In this document: positions 1 to 5,418 of the stretch, piece by piece
How positions within the stretch are numbered: the first letter of the stretch is position 1
Layout of the letters: each line of letters begins with the position of its first letter
NCBI GenBank assembly: GCA_002350065.1
Contig: DEDQ01000001.1
Span: forward strand, 1,450-6,867
Reading direction: 5' to 3'
Source: Ruminococcus flavefaciens
Lineage (GTDB): Bacteria; Bacillota; Clostridia; Oscillospirales; Ruminococcaceae
DNA: 5,418 nt
Made by a program: the position numbers and the translations under genes
Notes under the pieces: generated by a model
Told to the model about the DNA's origin: nothing
Seen by the model: only the letters and a program-made list of their open reading frames with translations
The model's database searches: none

Positions 1-335
1 TCGATGACAATGACTTTTTCCGCCGCAAAGCTGCCGACATTTCCTTCTCCGTGAAAGCAGTCAACAGTGATAAGAAGCTGAGGCAGAACGCCGTTTTCGT
101 TCAAGTCTCTGACATGGCTTACCTGAATGCCGAGCTTGTTCAGCATGATGAGCATATTGGGCTTGCTGATCTCGCGTTCGCCGGCATAAATAAAGCGCGG
201 CTTTTTTCCGTTGTTTTCCAGATAGCGACAAAGCGCAAATCCGGAAGCGATAGCATCGGCATCCGGATTATGATGCACCTGAATGACGATATCGTCATAG
301 TGAAGCAGATGCTTCAGCAGCGGTTCATATTTCAT
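1..335 (-). CDS. DHH-family phosphoesterase, N-terminal part (3' end outside window)
   Basis: The first 111 codons and two bases of codon 112 are present. The protein begins MKYEPLLKHLLHYDDIVIQV. The first DHH-superfamily motif is at about residues 21-28 (HHNPDADA), with metal-ligand candidates H22, D25 and D27. A second motif, TVDC, is at 90-93, D92 being the usual metal ligand. The window ends in VIVI followed by GA-, where the family normally has the aspartate of its DHH motif, so motif III lies just outside. Family members are manganese-dependent cytoplasmic phosphoesterases acting on short oligonucleotides, pAp or cyclic dinucleotides. The spacing and the segment HNPDADAIASGFAL recall a stand-alone DHH group related to RecJ/NrnA, but the substrate and the DHHA1 domain cannot be judged here. 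The ATG at 335 is supported by an upstream AAAGGAG and an in-frame TGA at 356-354. GC is visibly higher than in the divergent neighbour. Family assignment is firm; the exact member is not. Confidence 0.88.
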   Translation of the reverse strand, partial: MKYEPLLKHLLHYDDIVIQVHHNPDADAIASGFALCRYLENNGKKPRFIYAGEREISKPNMLIMLNKLGIQVSHVRDLNENGVLPQLLITVDCFHGEGNVGSFAAEKVIVI

Positions 336-346
336 AAGGCTCTGTA

Positions 347-353
347 CTCCTTT
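347..353 (-). promoter_or_regulatory. Ribosome-binding site of the DHH phosphoesterase gene
   Basis: Read on the minus strand, AAAGGAG lies 11 bases before the ATG at 335. Together with the in-frame stop at 356-354 it fixes the start codon. Confidence 0.8.
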
Positions 354-392
354 TCAAATTTAATGCAGCAAAGGATTTTCCGAAGCGGCGTG

Positions 393-408
393 GTCTGCTT
401 ATGCAGAC
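393..408. repeat. Perfect inverted repeat in the DHH-gene leader (hairpin or operator)
   Basis: GTCTGC at 393-398 and GCAGAC at 403-408 are perfect inverted copies around a 4-base loop. The element falls about 24-39 bases into the predicted leader of the minus-strand transcript. No T-run follows on either strand, so it is not a standard intrinsic terminator. It may be an mRNA hairpin or a dyad protein-binding site. Confidence 0.5.
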
Positions 409-420
409 AAGTGTATTTCC

Positions 421-438
421 TGAGTATCGTTGTACTCA
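421..438. repeat. Inverted repeat at the DHH-gene transcription start
   Basis: TGAGTA at 421-426 and TACTCA at 433-438 are inverted copies with a 6-base spacer. The repeat touches the downstream edge of the minus-strand -10 box and covers the predicted start site near 431. A repressor bound there would block initiation; this is inferred from position alone. Confidence 0.4.
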
Positions 439-466
439 TTATATCATCAATCATCAGATATATCAA
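438..466 (-). promoter_or_regulatory. Sigma-A promoter for the DHH phosphoesterase gene
   Basis: Read on the minus strand, the -35 box is TTGATA (466-461), the spacer is 17 bases and the -10 box is a perfect TATAAT (443-438). The predicted start is near 431, giving a leader of about 96 bases before the ATG. The match is near consensus, but no transcript data are available. Confidence 0.75.
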
Positions 467-590
467 GCATTTTTCAGATTTGAAGTCTCATTCTGATGTT
501 TTAACACTATAAATTGTGTATAGCATGAAATGATTTAAGAAAAAATATATATGCAAACATACAAATACAGCGCGAACTCTGCCTTATTTA
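467..590. other. AT-rich spacer between the two divergent promoters
   Basis: These 124 bases separate the two -35 boxes. I see no gene and no terminator here. There is an A-rich and alternating TA stretch at about 538-551 and a weak inverted repeat, CTATA at 507-511 with TATAG at 519-523. An upstream activator site could be here, but nothing identifies one. Confidence 0.5.
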
Positions 591-619
591 TTGAAATTTA
601 CACTGACGGTATATATAAT
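591..619 (+). promoter_or_regulatory. Sigma-A promoter for the large dockerin protein gene
   Basis: The -35 box is TTGAAA at 591-596, the spacer is 17 bases and the -10 box is a perfect TATAAT at 614-619. The predicted start is near 626, giving a leader of about 46 bases. The -10 box lies inside a palindrome, and a second palindrome follows just after the start. Confidence 0.75.
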
Positions 620-626
620 TATATAT
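611..626. repeat. 16-bp AT-only perfect palindrome overlapping the -10 box
   Basis: ATATATAATTATATAT is identical to its reverse complement and contains the whole -10 hexamer. It may be an operator or an easily melted promoter region, but AT-only palindromes also occur by chance in AT-rich DNA. Confidence 0.45.
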
Positions 627-629
627 GTG

Positions 630-643
630 AGAGCTATAGCTCT
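630..643. repeat. 14-bp perfect palindrome just after the predicted start site
   Basis: AGAGCTATAGCTCT is a perfect palindrome about 5-18 bases downstream of the predicted start of the large gene. Unlike the neighbouring palindrome it contains G and C in its arms, which makes chance less likely. It could be an operator half of a paired site, or a 5-bp stem with a TATA loop at the 5' end of the mRNA. Confidence 0.5.
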
Positions 644-656
644 GTACGATAAAAAT

Positions 657-663
657 GAAAGGA
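657..663 (+). promoter_or_regulatory. Ribosome-binding site of the large dockerin protein gene
   Basis: GAAAGGA lies 8 bases before the ATG at 672. It decides the start, because the reading frame stays open upstream through the promoter; the signal peptide beginning at this ATG agrees. Confidence 0.85.
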
Positions 664-671
664 TTGGTATT

Positions 672-776
672 ATGAAAAAGAATGGAAGGGTAACAAAAAA
701 AGTCCTGTCTTTTTTTATTGCTTCTTCGTTGGGATGTGTTCAGACATTGTCGATGTTCCCTGTCTCCGCTATGGCA
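672..776 (+). other. Signal peptide of the large protein
   Basis: Residues 1-35 have a basic N-region (K2, K3, R6, K9, K10), a hydrophobic core (about 11-31) and an A33-M34-A35 site before S36, typical of signal peptidase I. C22 is not in a lipobox, so a lipoprotein is unlikely. Confidence 0.85.
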
Positions 777-3700
777 TCAGAAACTGACACGTCTCAGGAA
801 AGTTCATCGGATATATTGTACGGTGATGCTGATAATAACGGGACCACTGACAATGATGATGCTGTTCTTATAGAGAACTACGTCAGAAATAGCGATAACT
901 ATCAAATAGCTGATACTGTTGCAGCTGATGTCGATAAGGACAGCAAGATAACACTCCGTGATGCAGAGATCATATTGCAGTGGAAGGCGGGAACAATATC
1001 CGATCTGCCGTATACGGAAGATGTAAACTGGAAGTATTATCCGTCTCCTTCAAACTATGTTATCGTCAACGACGGGTTGACCTGGCAGGAAGCCGAAAGC
1101 AAATGTGAAGAACACGGAGCACATCTTGCCGTTATCACTTCACAGAAAGAACAGGCGATGATCGAATCCCTTGTAAATGAAACCAAGTCGCTAAGAAATA
1201 ATTACTGGATAGGTATGACAAGAAACGATGACAAAGAATTTGAATGGATAACAGGTGAATCTTTGGATTATACAAACTGGCAAGCAGATAATCCTAATAA
1301 TTTAGACGGCAATCAGAATGCAGTATTGTTTTACGGTGATCACAGCAAGGGGGAATTCGGTCGCTGGGACGATATAGCTTACAGCGGAATCTATGGAGGT
1401 TATGCTTATTACGGACTTGATGATTTCGGTTATATTATGGAGAAGGGCGGCGAGCCGATATCAGATTTTCGTTTATGGGATGATCCCACCAGTCTCCCTT
1501 CAGCTGGTTATTATAAGCTCGACTGCGATGTTACAGCGGAAAGTATTACTGTAAACGAAGCCCTTGATATCGACCTGAATGGTCATAAAATAAATATTGA
1601 GTCGATAAACTGCAAAGGAAACGTAATAATCAGAGATTCTGACTGGAATGGCAGTACGTATTCTTCTTCAAAGGGCAGTATAAACTGTACTTCAACGGAA
1701 ACGCTCTTTAATGTTGATGGCTCTCTCACGATATATAACGGTGTTATCAACTGTAAGGAATATAGTACAGAGCCTGCGGTAAAAGTCAGCAGCACTGGTA
1801 AATTTGAAAATGTAAACGGTTATTTTTATGCGAACAGAGGTTCGATCGTATGCCTTGGTTCCGGCAACAGTTATGCCTTATTTACCGGAGGACGTATGTA
1901 TAATACATCTGATAACGGTAATGGTGTTCTGTTAAGCGAAGGATTTACCGGTATCGCTCACGTAAACGGCTCTCTCATCAACTCTGATGGTATAGCTATA
2001 TATGGTAAAAACTCAAAAGGTATACTAAAGGTCACATTCGGTATCACACAAAGCAACAAAGATTTTGGAGTACGCATAGACGGCGATACTCTTTATGATT
2101 TCAGCAACAGGGTCAGATTTGACGGAGAAAAGGGCGGTATCTATCTGAATAAGGGTCAGACCATCACCCTGACAGATACGACCAGATTTTTAGGTCTGGC
2201 GATCTATGCCGAAGAACCGGGAGTTGTCATCGAGAACTTCTCAAAGTATTTCAAAGCCAGCGATAAACCATGTTATTTAAACGGAGATGTTGTTACTGAT
2301 GCAAACGGTGACCCGTATTTCAGACCAACAGAAAAATCTCCGAGATATAAGCTGATAGAAACACCTCTTACATGGAAAAAGGCAAAGGCTTACTGCGAAA
2401 GTATCGGCGGTCACCTTGTTACAATAACCTCCGCAACAGAACAGTCACAGGTACAGGCTTTGATGTCAGACGTTTCTGACTGCTGGATAGGTGGTTTCCG
2501 CAATGCAGACACAGCATTCGGATGGGTAACAGACGAACCTATGACCTACACCAATTGGAAAGGCAGCGAGCCTAAGAATAACAGCGAAGAAGATTACATC
2601 AAGATCTGCAATAAAAGCACATGGAGTAACGGCTCAGACGATGAAAGCCTTCCCTTTATATGCGAATGGGAAGATACGGAGTATGTTCCTGAGATTTCCG
2701 ATCCCAAGCCAATAACTACAACAACTACTGCAACTACAACTACTACATCGACTACAACTACTACGACCTCAGTTACGTCAACTACTTCAACAATAAAACC
2801 GTTCTCACCTGTAACAACAGAATATGATAAGCAGATCGAAGAACAGGTAAATGAAGAGAAAAATGAAAAGCTGAATATCAAAGGTGAACTGACAGCTAAG
2901 CCCATGACAAAGGAAGAGATCTCAAGTGCCGGAATCAGTGTTGATGATCCGGAGAACTACCACTATTTTAAATATTCTGTTGAGATGACATTCCATGATG
3001 AGTCTATTATCTTTACAAAGTATGAAGCTGTTCCTGTCTCATACACACCGAGCACATCTGGAACACCTGTAGTTCCTGCCGCTCCGAAGCCTAAGATAGT
3101 TTATCCTAATACAAATAAGCCTGTTAATCCGGGCGAACCCGTATACATTCCTCAGATAAACGCAACTGCTACATATTATGAATATGAGGAGCAGGAAATG
3201 TTCATCATTATATACGGTGAATGCAAGTGGCTCAAGGAATTCTACGATGTTCAGCTCATTGTAATGAACAGTGACAAGGAAACTCTTGAGGATTGTTCTG
3301 CAACTCTCAATGTTCCGGAGGGACTTACACTCTGTAACAGTGACCAGACACAGTTTATCGGCGATCTTGTACCCAATGATGTAAAAAATATTCACTGGTA
3401 TCTGCGCGGTGACGTTGCAGGCGATTATACTATAAGTGCTCTTTTCAAGGGTATGAACGACGGTGATGAGTTTGAGTACCCGTTCTACTCAGAGAACGAT
3501 ATCCACGTTTACGCAGGCGATGCTTTGAAAATGACGATTGAAGTTCCAAGTTATTCCTGCCTGGGTTATGAATACCCTATAAGGATCACTATGACAAATG
3601 TTTCAGACAGACCTATCTATGGGCTTGAAAACAAAATCAATAACGTTGAACACGGATATTATAACTATAAACACATTTGTCAGGACGGCACACATAAAGT

Positions 3701-5418
3701 TATTAAATCAAAAGTTATGTTAAGTAGCAGCGCATCCGGTAAGCAATCTATCCGTGCTGAAGAGCTTAATCCGGGTGAATCTGCTGTAATTGATATAAAA
3801 GTAGGCGATGCATGGAAATCACCGCTTCAGAAAGACCTTGAAAACAAAAAGATGTTTATAGATATCCTGTCGCTTGGCACAAGCGGTATGCCGATTGCAC
3901 AGTTCCTTGCAACATTTACTTCTGAGGTAATCAGCGGTACTACAGTTGTTCATGTTCTTGACAGTATTTTTGTATCAACTCTGGAAGGTTCAACAACAGA
4001 AATACCTTATGAGATAATCATAAATGATAATCTTTATGAGATCGGTGAAGGACGTGAATTTGACCTCCCGCACGCATTTCTGAATAGTGGAATCGATGCT
4101 CTCAAAGCTGCAATGGATAAGTCAAAGGATAATCCAAAGGATAATCCAAAGGATAAGATCGATGATTTTAAAGATGATGACCTCAAGATCAACACCAAAC
4201 AACTCAAGGAGCAAATGGATGACTTTAATAAAGTCAAAAAAGATGAACTGTCTCCTGCCGATTTTAATTTGAAACATCACCAGGATGAATATTTGAACTA
4301 TGCTTTATCTAACGGCGGAAACAATATTAAAGACGATGATATGAATTTCAAGATCAACGATGTAACTATCCCGCTTTCAGGTACTATTACAGTAGGCAAA
4401 GATATTTATAACATGGTCAAGCCGTCAGATAATTCTGTATCTGTCGATGTATTTATAACCGATGCAAAGGATAATCGGGTTTCTGTTTCTTCTCTTGATC
4501 CTCGCAATATTCTTATGAGAAGAGTTCAGGCATCTCCGGAGCCGGCAATCGAATTTGAAGTAACAAATGGAGATTACGAATTCAACAACGGTGTATACAC
4601 TGTTAAAAGTGAGGCTGTTTTAAGAGTAAAAGCAAACGAACCGGGAGAAAGATTCGTTATTCATTTTGTTGACGATGACGGATACGAGACGATATATCCG
4701 CTTATTTCTGTTGCAGAGCACGAGTGTACAGGAGGAAATTTCTATGTGGTAAGTGCTCCTGAATCAGGAAACGACGGTCTTGCAGTACAGCTCTGTACAG
4801 AATGCAAAAAGCCTTTAAGTACAAGACATATCCCATCTTCATTCTATGCAATGCTCAGCGACGGACAGATGTTCCAGAATGTATATCAGGCTGCTGAGTT
4901 CGCAAAGGATAACTACGATGAAGTTGAGCTTTCACTGTTCGGCGACATCACACTTGACAAGGATCTCGTGATACCCGATAACGTTAAACTTCTTATAACA
5001 CCTTTTGCAAATATAACATTCAAGAATTCGGCACATATCGTAGTTGACGGTGAATATATTGACTTCACCGACAATAATGAATACGAGGTCTATGAAAACA
5101 TCGTCCTTAATTACTGGGACGGCAGAACGGAGATCATGCCTGTTAAGTTTGGCGAAGAAGTTACAGAGCTTCCCGACCTTTCAGGACAGTGTGACTTCAA
5201 AGGCTGGTACACAGATCCTGAGTTCACTGGATCTTTCGTTCCTTTCACATCAGGTGACAAGAATCACTCCAAGATCTATTATGCAAATGGAAATGGTTCA
5301 TCTTCAGTTAGTGACAACCACATTGCTTCTGATGATGAATTGTGCAGTTGGGTGATCAATGATTACGAAAACAGAACCGGAAAGGCACATATATCAGCGG
5401 AAATCACGTCCAAGTCCG
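672..5418 (+). CDS. Giant secreted dockerin/C-type-lectin/InlB-B-repeat protein, 3' end outside window
   Basis: One frame is open from the ATG at 672 to the window edge: 1582 codons plus one base, with no stop and no frameshift. Modules by residue are: signal peptide 1-35; type I dockerin about 48-109; C-type-lectin-like domain 120-258; putative beta-solenoid 280-523; second lectin-like domain 559-668; Thr-rich linker 682-707; Pro-rich linker 791-828; two probable Ig-like domains 837-1117; Lys/Asp-rich segment about 1148-1250; His/Cys ribbon-like segment 1350-1386; solenoid-like strands about 1394-1465; Flg_new repeat 1477-1538; and the start of a further domain from 1552. No catalytic module is recognised. 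Dockerins bind cohesins in cellulosome-like complexes, so I infer an extracellular binding or adhesion subunit attached to a scaffold. The ligand is unknown. A C-terminal anchor, sorting signal or enzyme could lie beyond the window. The gene has its own promoter and is divergent from the DHH gene. Boundaries are by eye. Confidence 0.93.
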   Translation, partial: MKKNGRVTKKVLSFFIASSLGCVQTLSMFPVSAMASETDTSQESSSDILYGDADNNGTTDNDDAVLIENYVRNSDNYQIADTVAADVDKDSKITLRDAEIILQWKAGTISDLPYTEDVNWKYYPSPSNYVIVNDGLTWQEAESKCEEHGAHLAVITSQKEQAMIESLVNETKSLRNNYWIGMTRNDDKEFEWITGESLDYTNWQADNPNNLDGNQNAVLFYGDHSKGEFGRWDDIAYSGIYGGYAYYGLDDFGYIMEKGGEPISDFRLWDDPTSLPSAGYYKLDCDVTAESITVNEALDIDLNGHKINIESINCKGNVIIRDSDWNGSTYSSSKGSINCTSTETLFNVDGSLTIYNGVINCKEYSTEPAVKVSSTGKFENVNGYFYANRGSIVCLGSGNSYALFTGGRMYNTSDNGNGVLLSEGFTGIAHVNGSLINSDGIAIYGKNSKGILKVTFGITQSNKDFGVRIDGDTLYDFSNRVRFDGEKGGIYLNKGQTITLTDTTRFLGLAIYAEEPGVVIENFSKYFKASDKPCYLNGDVVTDANGDPYFRPTEKSPRYKLIETPLTWKKAKAYCESIGGHLVTITSATEQSQVQALMSDVSDCWIGGFRNADTAFGWVTDEPMTYTNWKGSEPKNNSEEDYIKICNKSTWSNGSDDESLPFICEWEDTEYVPEISDPKPITTTTTATTTTTSTTTTTTSVTSTTSTIKPFSPVTTEYDKQIEEQVNEEKNEKLNIKGELTAKPMTKEEISSAGISVDDPENYHYFKYSVEMTFHDESIIFTKYEAVPVSYTPSTSGTPVVPAAPKPKIVYPNTNKPVNPGEPVYIPQINATATYYEYEEQEMFIIIYGECKWLKEFYDVQLIVMNSDKETLEDCSATLNVPEGLTLCNSDQTQFIGDLVPNDVKNIHWYLRGDVAGDYTISALFKGMNDGDEFEYPFYSENDIHVYAGDALKMTIEVPSYSCLGYEYPIRITMTNVSDRPIYGLENKINNVEHGYYNYKHICQDGTHKVIKSKVMLSSSASGKQSIRAEELNPGESAVIDIKVGDAWKSPLQKDLENKKMFIDILSLGTSGMPIAQFLATFTSEVISGTTVVHVLDSIFVSTLEGSTTEIPYEIIINDNLYEIGEGREFDLPHAFLNSGIDALKAAMDKSKDNPKDNPKDKIDDFKDDDLKINTKQLKEQMDDFNKVKKDELSPADFNLKHHQDEYLNYALSNGGNNIKDDDMNFKINDVTIPLSGTITVGKDIYNMVKPSDNSVSVDVFITDAKDNRVSVSSLDPRNILMRRVQASPEPAIEFEVTNGDYEFNNGVYTVKSEAVLRVKANEPGERFVIHFVDDDGYETIYPLISVAEHECTGGNFYVVSAPESGNDGLAVQLCTECKKPLSTRHIPSSFYAMLSDGQMFQNVYQAAEFAKDNYDEVELSLFGDITLDKDLVIPDNVKLLITPFANITFKNSAHIVVDGEYIDFTDNNEYEVYENIVLNYWDGRTEIMPVKFGEEVTELPDLSGQCDFKGWYTDPEFTGSFVPFTSGDKNHSKIYYANGNGSSSVSDNHIASDDELCSWVINDYENRTGKAHISAEITSKS
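813..998 (+). other. N-terminal type I dockerin module
   Basis: There are two EF-hand-like calcium loops, each followed by a helix. Loop 1 has D52, D54, N56, G57 and D63 at positions 1, 3, 5, 6 and 12, followed by AVLIENYV. Loop 2 has D86, D88, D90 and D97 at positions 1, 3, 5 and 12, followed by AEIILQWKAG. All calcium-ligand positions are filled, so the fold should be functional. Positions 10-11, which often contact cohesin, are N61-D62 in loop 1 and L95-R96 in loop 2, so the two halves are not symmetric. Dockerins are more usually C-terminal; here it follows the signal peptide directly. Confidence 0.88.
1029..1445 (+). other. C-type-lectin-like domain 1
   Basis: Residues about 120-258 follow the family pattern: LTWQEAESKC (136-145), HLAVITS (151-157), YWIGM (178-182), YTNW (200-203), N207-P208-N209 in the long loop and W232-D233-D234 near the end. 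NPN and WDD sit where EPN and WND occur in sugar-binding members, so the calcium/sugar site is partly kept. The final FICE-like strand reads YIME: M256 replaces the usual cysteine, leaving C145 without its canonical partner. Ligand type cannot be assigned. Confidence 0.85.
1509..2240 (+). other. Putative right-handed beta-solenoid between the two lectin domains
   Basis: Residues about 280-523 show short hydrophobic strands separated by Gly/Asn turns: LDIDLNGHKINI, SLTIYNGVINC, GIAIYGK and GGIYLNKGQTITLTD. This resembles pectin-lyase-like or adhesin-type parallel beta-helices, including the common LNGH turn. I see no catalytic residues of a polysaccharide lyase. The fold call is by pattern only. 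Confidence 0.6.
2346..2675 (+). other. C-type-lectin-like domain 2
   Basis: Residues about 559-668 contain LTWKKAKAYC (566-575), GGHLVTITS (579-587), CWIGGF (604-609), YTNW (626-629), E633-P634-K635, W651-S652-N653 and FICEW (662-666). C575 and C664 match the conserved disulfide, and C604 and C646 may form a second. It is a more complete domain than the first copy. The sugar-site motifs are altered (EPK for EPN, WSN for WND), so calcium-dependent sugar binding is uncertain. Confidence 0.88.
2715..2792 (+). other. Threonine-rich interdomain linker
   Basis: Residues 682-707 contain 20 threonines in 26 residues, broken by Ser, Ala and Val, encoded mainly by ACT and ACA. It separates the dockerin/lectin half from the rest. 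Thr-rich linkers like this are common in extracellular ruminococcal modular proteins and are candidates for O-glycosylation. The low-complexity ACN run also creates a long spurious antisense frame. Confidence 0.9.
3042..3155 (+). other. Proline-rich linker
   Basis: Residues 791-828 hold 10 prolines in 38 positions, with Ser, Thr, Lys and Gly. It is probably an extended spacer before the Ig-like region. Confidence 0.7.
3180..4022 (+). other. Two probable Ig-like beta-sandwich domains
   Basis: Residues about 837-948 include YDVQLIVMNSDKETLEDC, VPEGLTL, FIGDLVPNDVKNIHWYL and DYTISALFKG. This is the strand order and 'vector of balanced terms' style of CARDB/NEW3-like domains. Residues about 950-1117 repeat the pattern (YPIRITMTNVSDRPIYGL, ELNPGESAVIDIKV) with a longer insert and tail. 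Such domains are usually structural spacers. The family is inferred from pattern, and the boundary of the second is loose. Confidence 0.5.
4125..4154 (+). repeat. Short tandem repeat encoding KDNP in a Lys/Asp-rich segment
   Basis: The 12-base unit AAGGATAATCCA occurs twice perfectly and then half again (AAGGAT), giving KDNP-KDNP-KD at residues 1152-1161. It lies in a highly charged, probably helical or disordered stretch (about 1148-1250). The perfect DNA repeat suggests recent slippage; whole-unit changes stay in frame. Confidence 0.75.
4719..4829 (+). other. His/Cys ribbon-like segment
   Basis: H1350-x-C1352, then C1375-x-x-C1378 and H1386, resembles the small 'H...C...YTCTVCG' ribbon modules common in clostridial surface proteins. 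Metal binding is possible but unproven. Confidence 0.4.
4851..5066 (+). other. Second solenoid-like segment
   Basis: Residues about 1394-1465 show regular short strands (VELSLFGDITL, LVIPDNVKLLIT, ANITFKNSAHIVVDG), as in the entry coils of beta-helix or surface-repeat proteins. It is directly followed by the Flg_new repeat. Pattern-based call. Confidence 0.45.
5100..5285 (+). other. InlB-B/Flg_new repeat
   Basis: Residues about 1477-1538 carry the family signature: an opening strand (VLNYWDG), then VKFGEEVTELPDL, then FKGWYTDPEFTG (about 1509-1520) and a closing strand near KIYYANG. These small beta-grasp-like repeats occur on secreted and surface proteins of Firmicutes, often in tandem; only one is complete here. 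Confidence 0.8.
5325..5418 (+). other. Start of a further C-terminal domain, cut by the window
   Basis: From residue 1552 the sequence reads ASDDELCSWVINDYENRTG and continues to the window edge. An ELCxW...DY...TG start recalls a small domain I associate with the C-terminal parts of ruminococcal extracellular proteins, but I cannot name the family. The end of the protein is not visible. Confidence 0.4.

Noticed and set aside
393..408. Possible intrinsic terminator
   Set aside because: The stem is only 6 bp and no T-run follows on either strand; it lies within the leader of the minus-strand gene.
51..512. Open frame of 153 codons on the plus strand
   Set aside because: It is antisense to the DHH phosphoesterase, whose metal motifs are clear, and then runs through the minus-strand promoter. 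It has no recognisable protein features and no good ribosome-binding site.
1583..1795. Minus-strand open frame of 70 codons
   Set aside because: It lies opposite the solenoid region of the large protein and has no ribosome-binding site or family resemblance.
2715..2792. Possible phase-variable repeat or CRISPR-like array
   Set aside because: The ACN codons are irregular and in frame, so slippage by whole codons would not switch the gene off; there are no repeat-spacer units.
2594..2905. Minus-strand open frame of 103 codons with a Val-rich run
   Set aside because: The Val-rich run is the antisense translation of the ACT/ACA threonine linker; it is a low-complexity shadow, not a membrane protein.
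3039..3395. Minus-strand open frame of 118 codons
   Set aside because: It is antisense to the Pro-rich linker and first Ig-like domain, with no supported start or product.
4034..4272. Overlapping short frames on both strands
   Set aside because: They arise from the Lys/Asp-rich repeat segment in other frames; their repeated motifs are by-products of the 12-bp tandem repeat.
5044..5355. Plus-strand open frame of 103 codons
   Set aside because: It is out of frame with the large protein, which here encodes the clear Flg_new signature GWYTDPEF.
672..5418. Possible frameshift or pseudogene in the large gene
   Set aside because: I followed the frame codon by codon to the window edge and found no stop; recognisable modules stay in one frame throughout.

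Overview
The window looks like chromosomal DNA of a fibre-associated gut Clostridia, most plausibly Ruminococcus or a near relative. The evidence is a dockerin module, a threonine-rich linker of the ruminococcal type, C-type-lectin-like domains, an InlB-B/Flg_new repeat, moderately low GC and sigma-A promoters. The genus call is inference from domain content; no rRNA or housekeeping marker is present.

There are two protein-coding genes, transcribed divergently from a shared 336-bp intergenic region. Both run off the window. Positions 1-335 (minus strand) hold the first 111 codons of a DHH-family phosphoesterase, cut just as the DHH motif itself would begin. Positions 336-671 hold two well-formed, oppositely oriented sigma-A promoters (minus: TTGATA-17-TATAAT; plus: TTGAAA-17-TATAAT), two ribosome-binding sites and several inverted repeats at or just after the predicted transcription starts.

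Positions 672-5418 (plus strand) are one uninterrupted reading frame of at least 1582 codons with no stop in the window. It encodes a large secreted modular protein. The order is: signal peptide, N-terminal dockerin, C-type-lectin-like domain 1, putative beta-solenoid, C-type-lectin-like domain 2, Thr-rich linker, small beta-rich segment, Pro-rich linker, two probable Ig-like domains, Lys/Asp-rich segment with a KDNP repeat, His/Cys ribbon-like segment, a second short solenoid-like segment, one Flg_new repeat and the start of a C-terminal domain. No catalytic domain is recognisable. The simplest reading is a non-catalytic adhesion or ligand-binding component that docks onto a cohesin scaffold through its N-terminus. 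That role is inferred from modules only.

The two genes have no obvious functional link; they share only the divergent regulatory region. The unusual content is the architecture of the large protein and the nested palindromes around its promoter.
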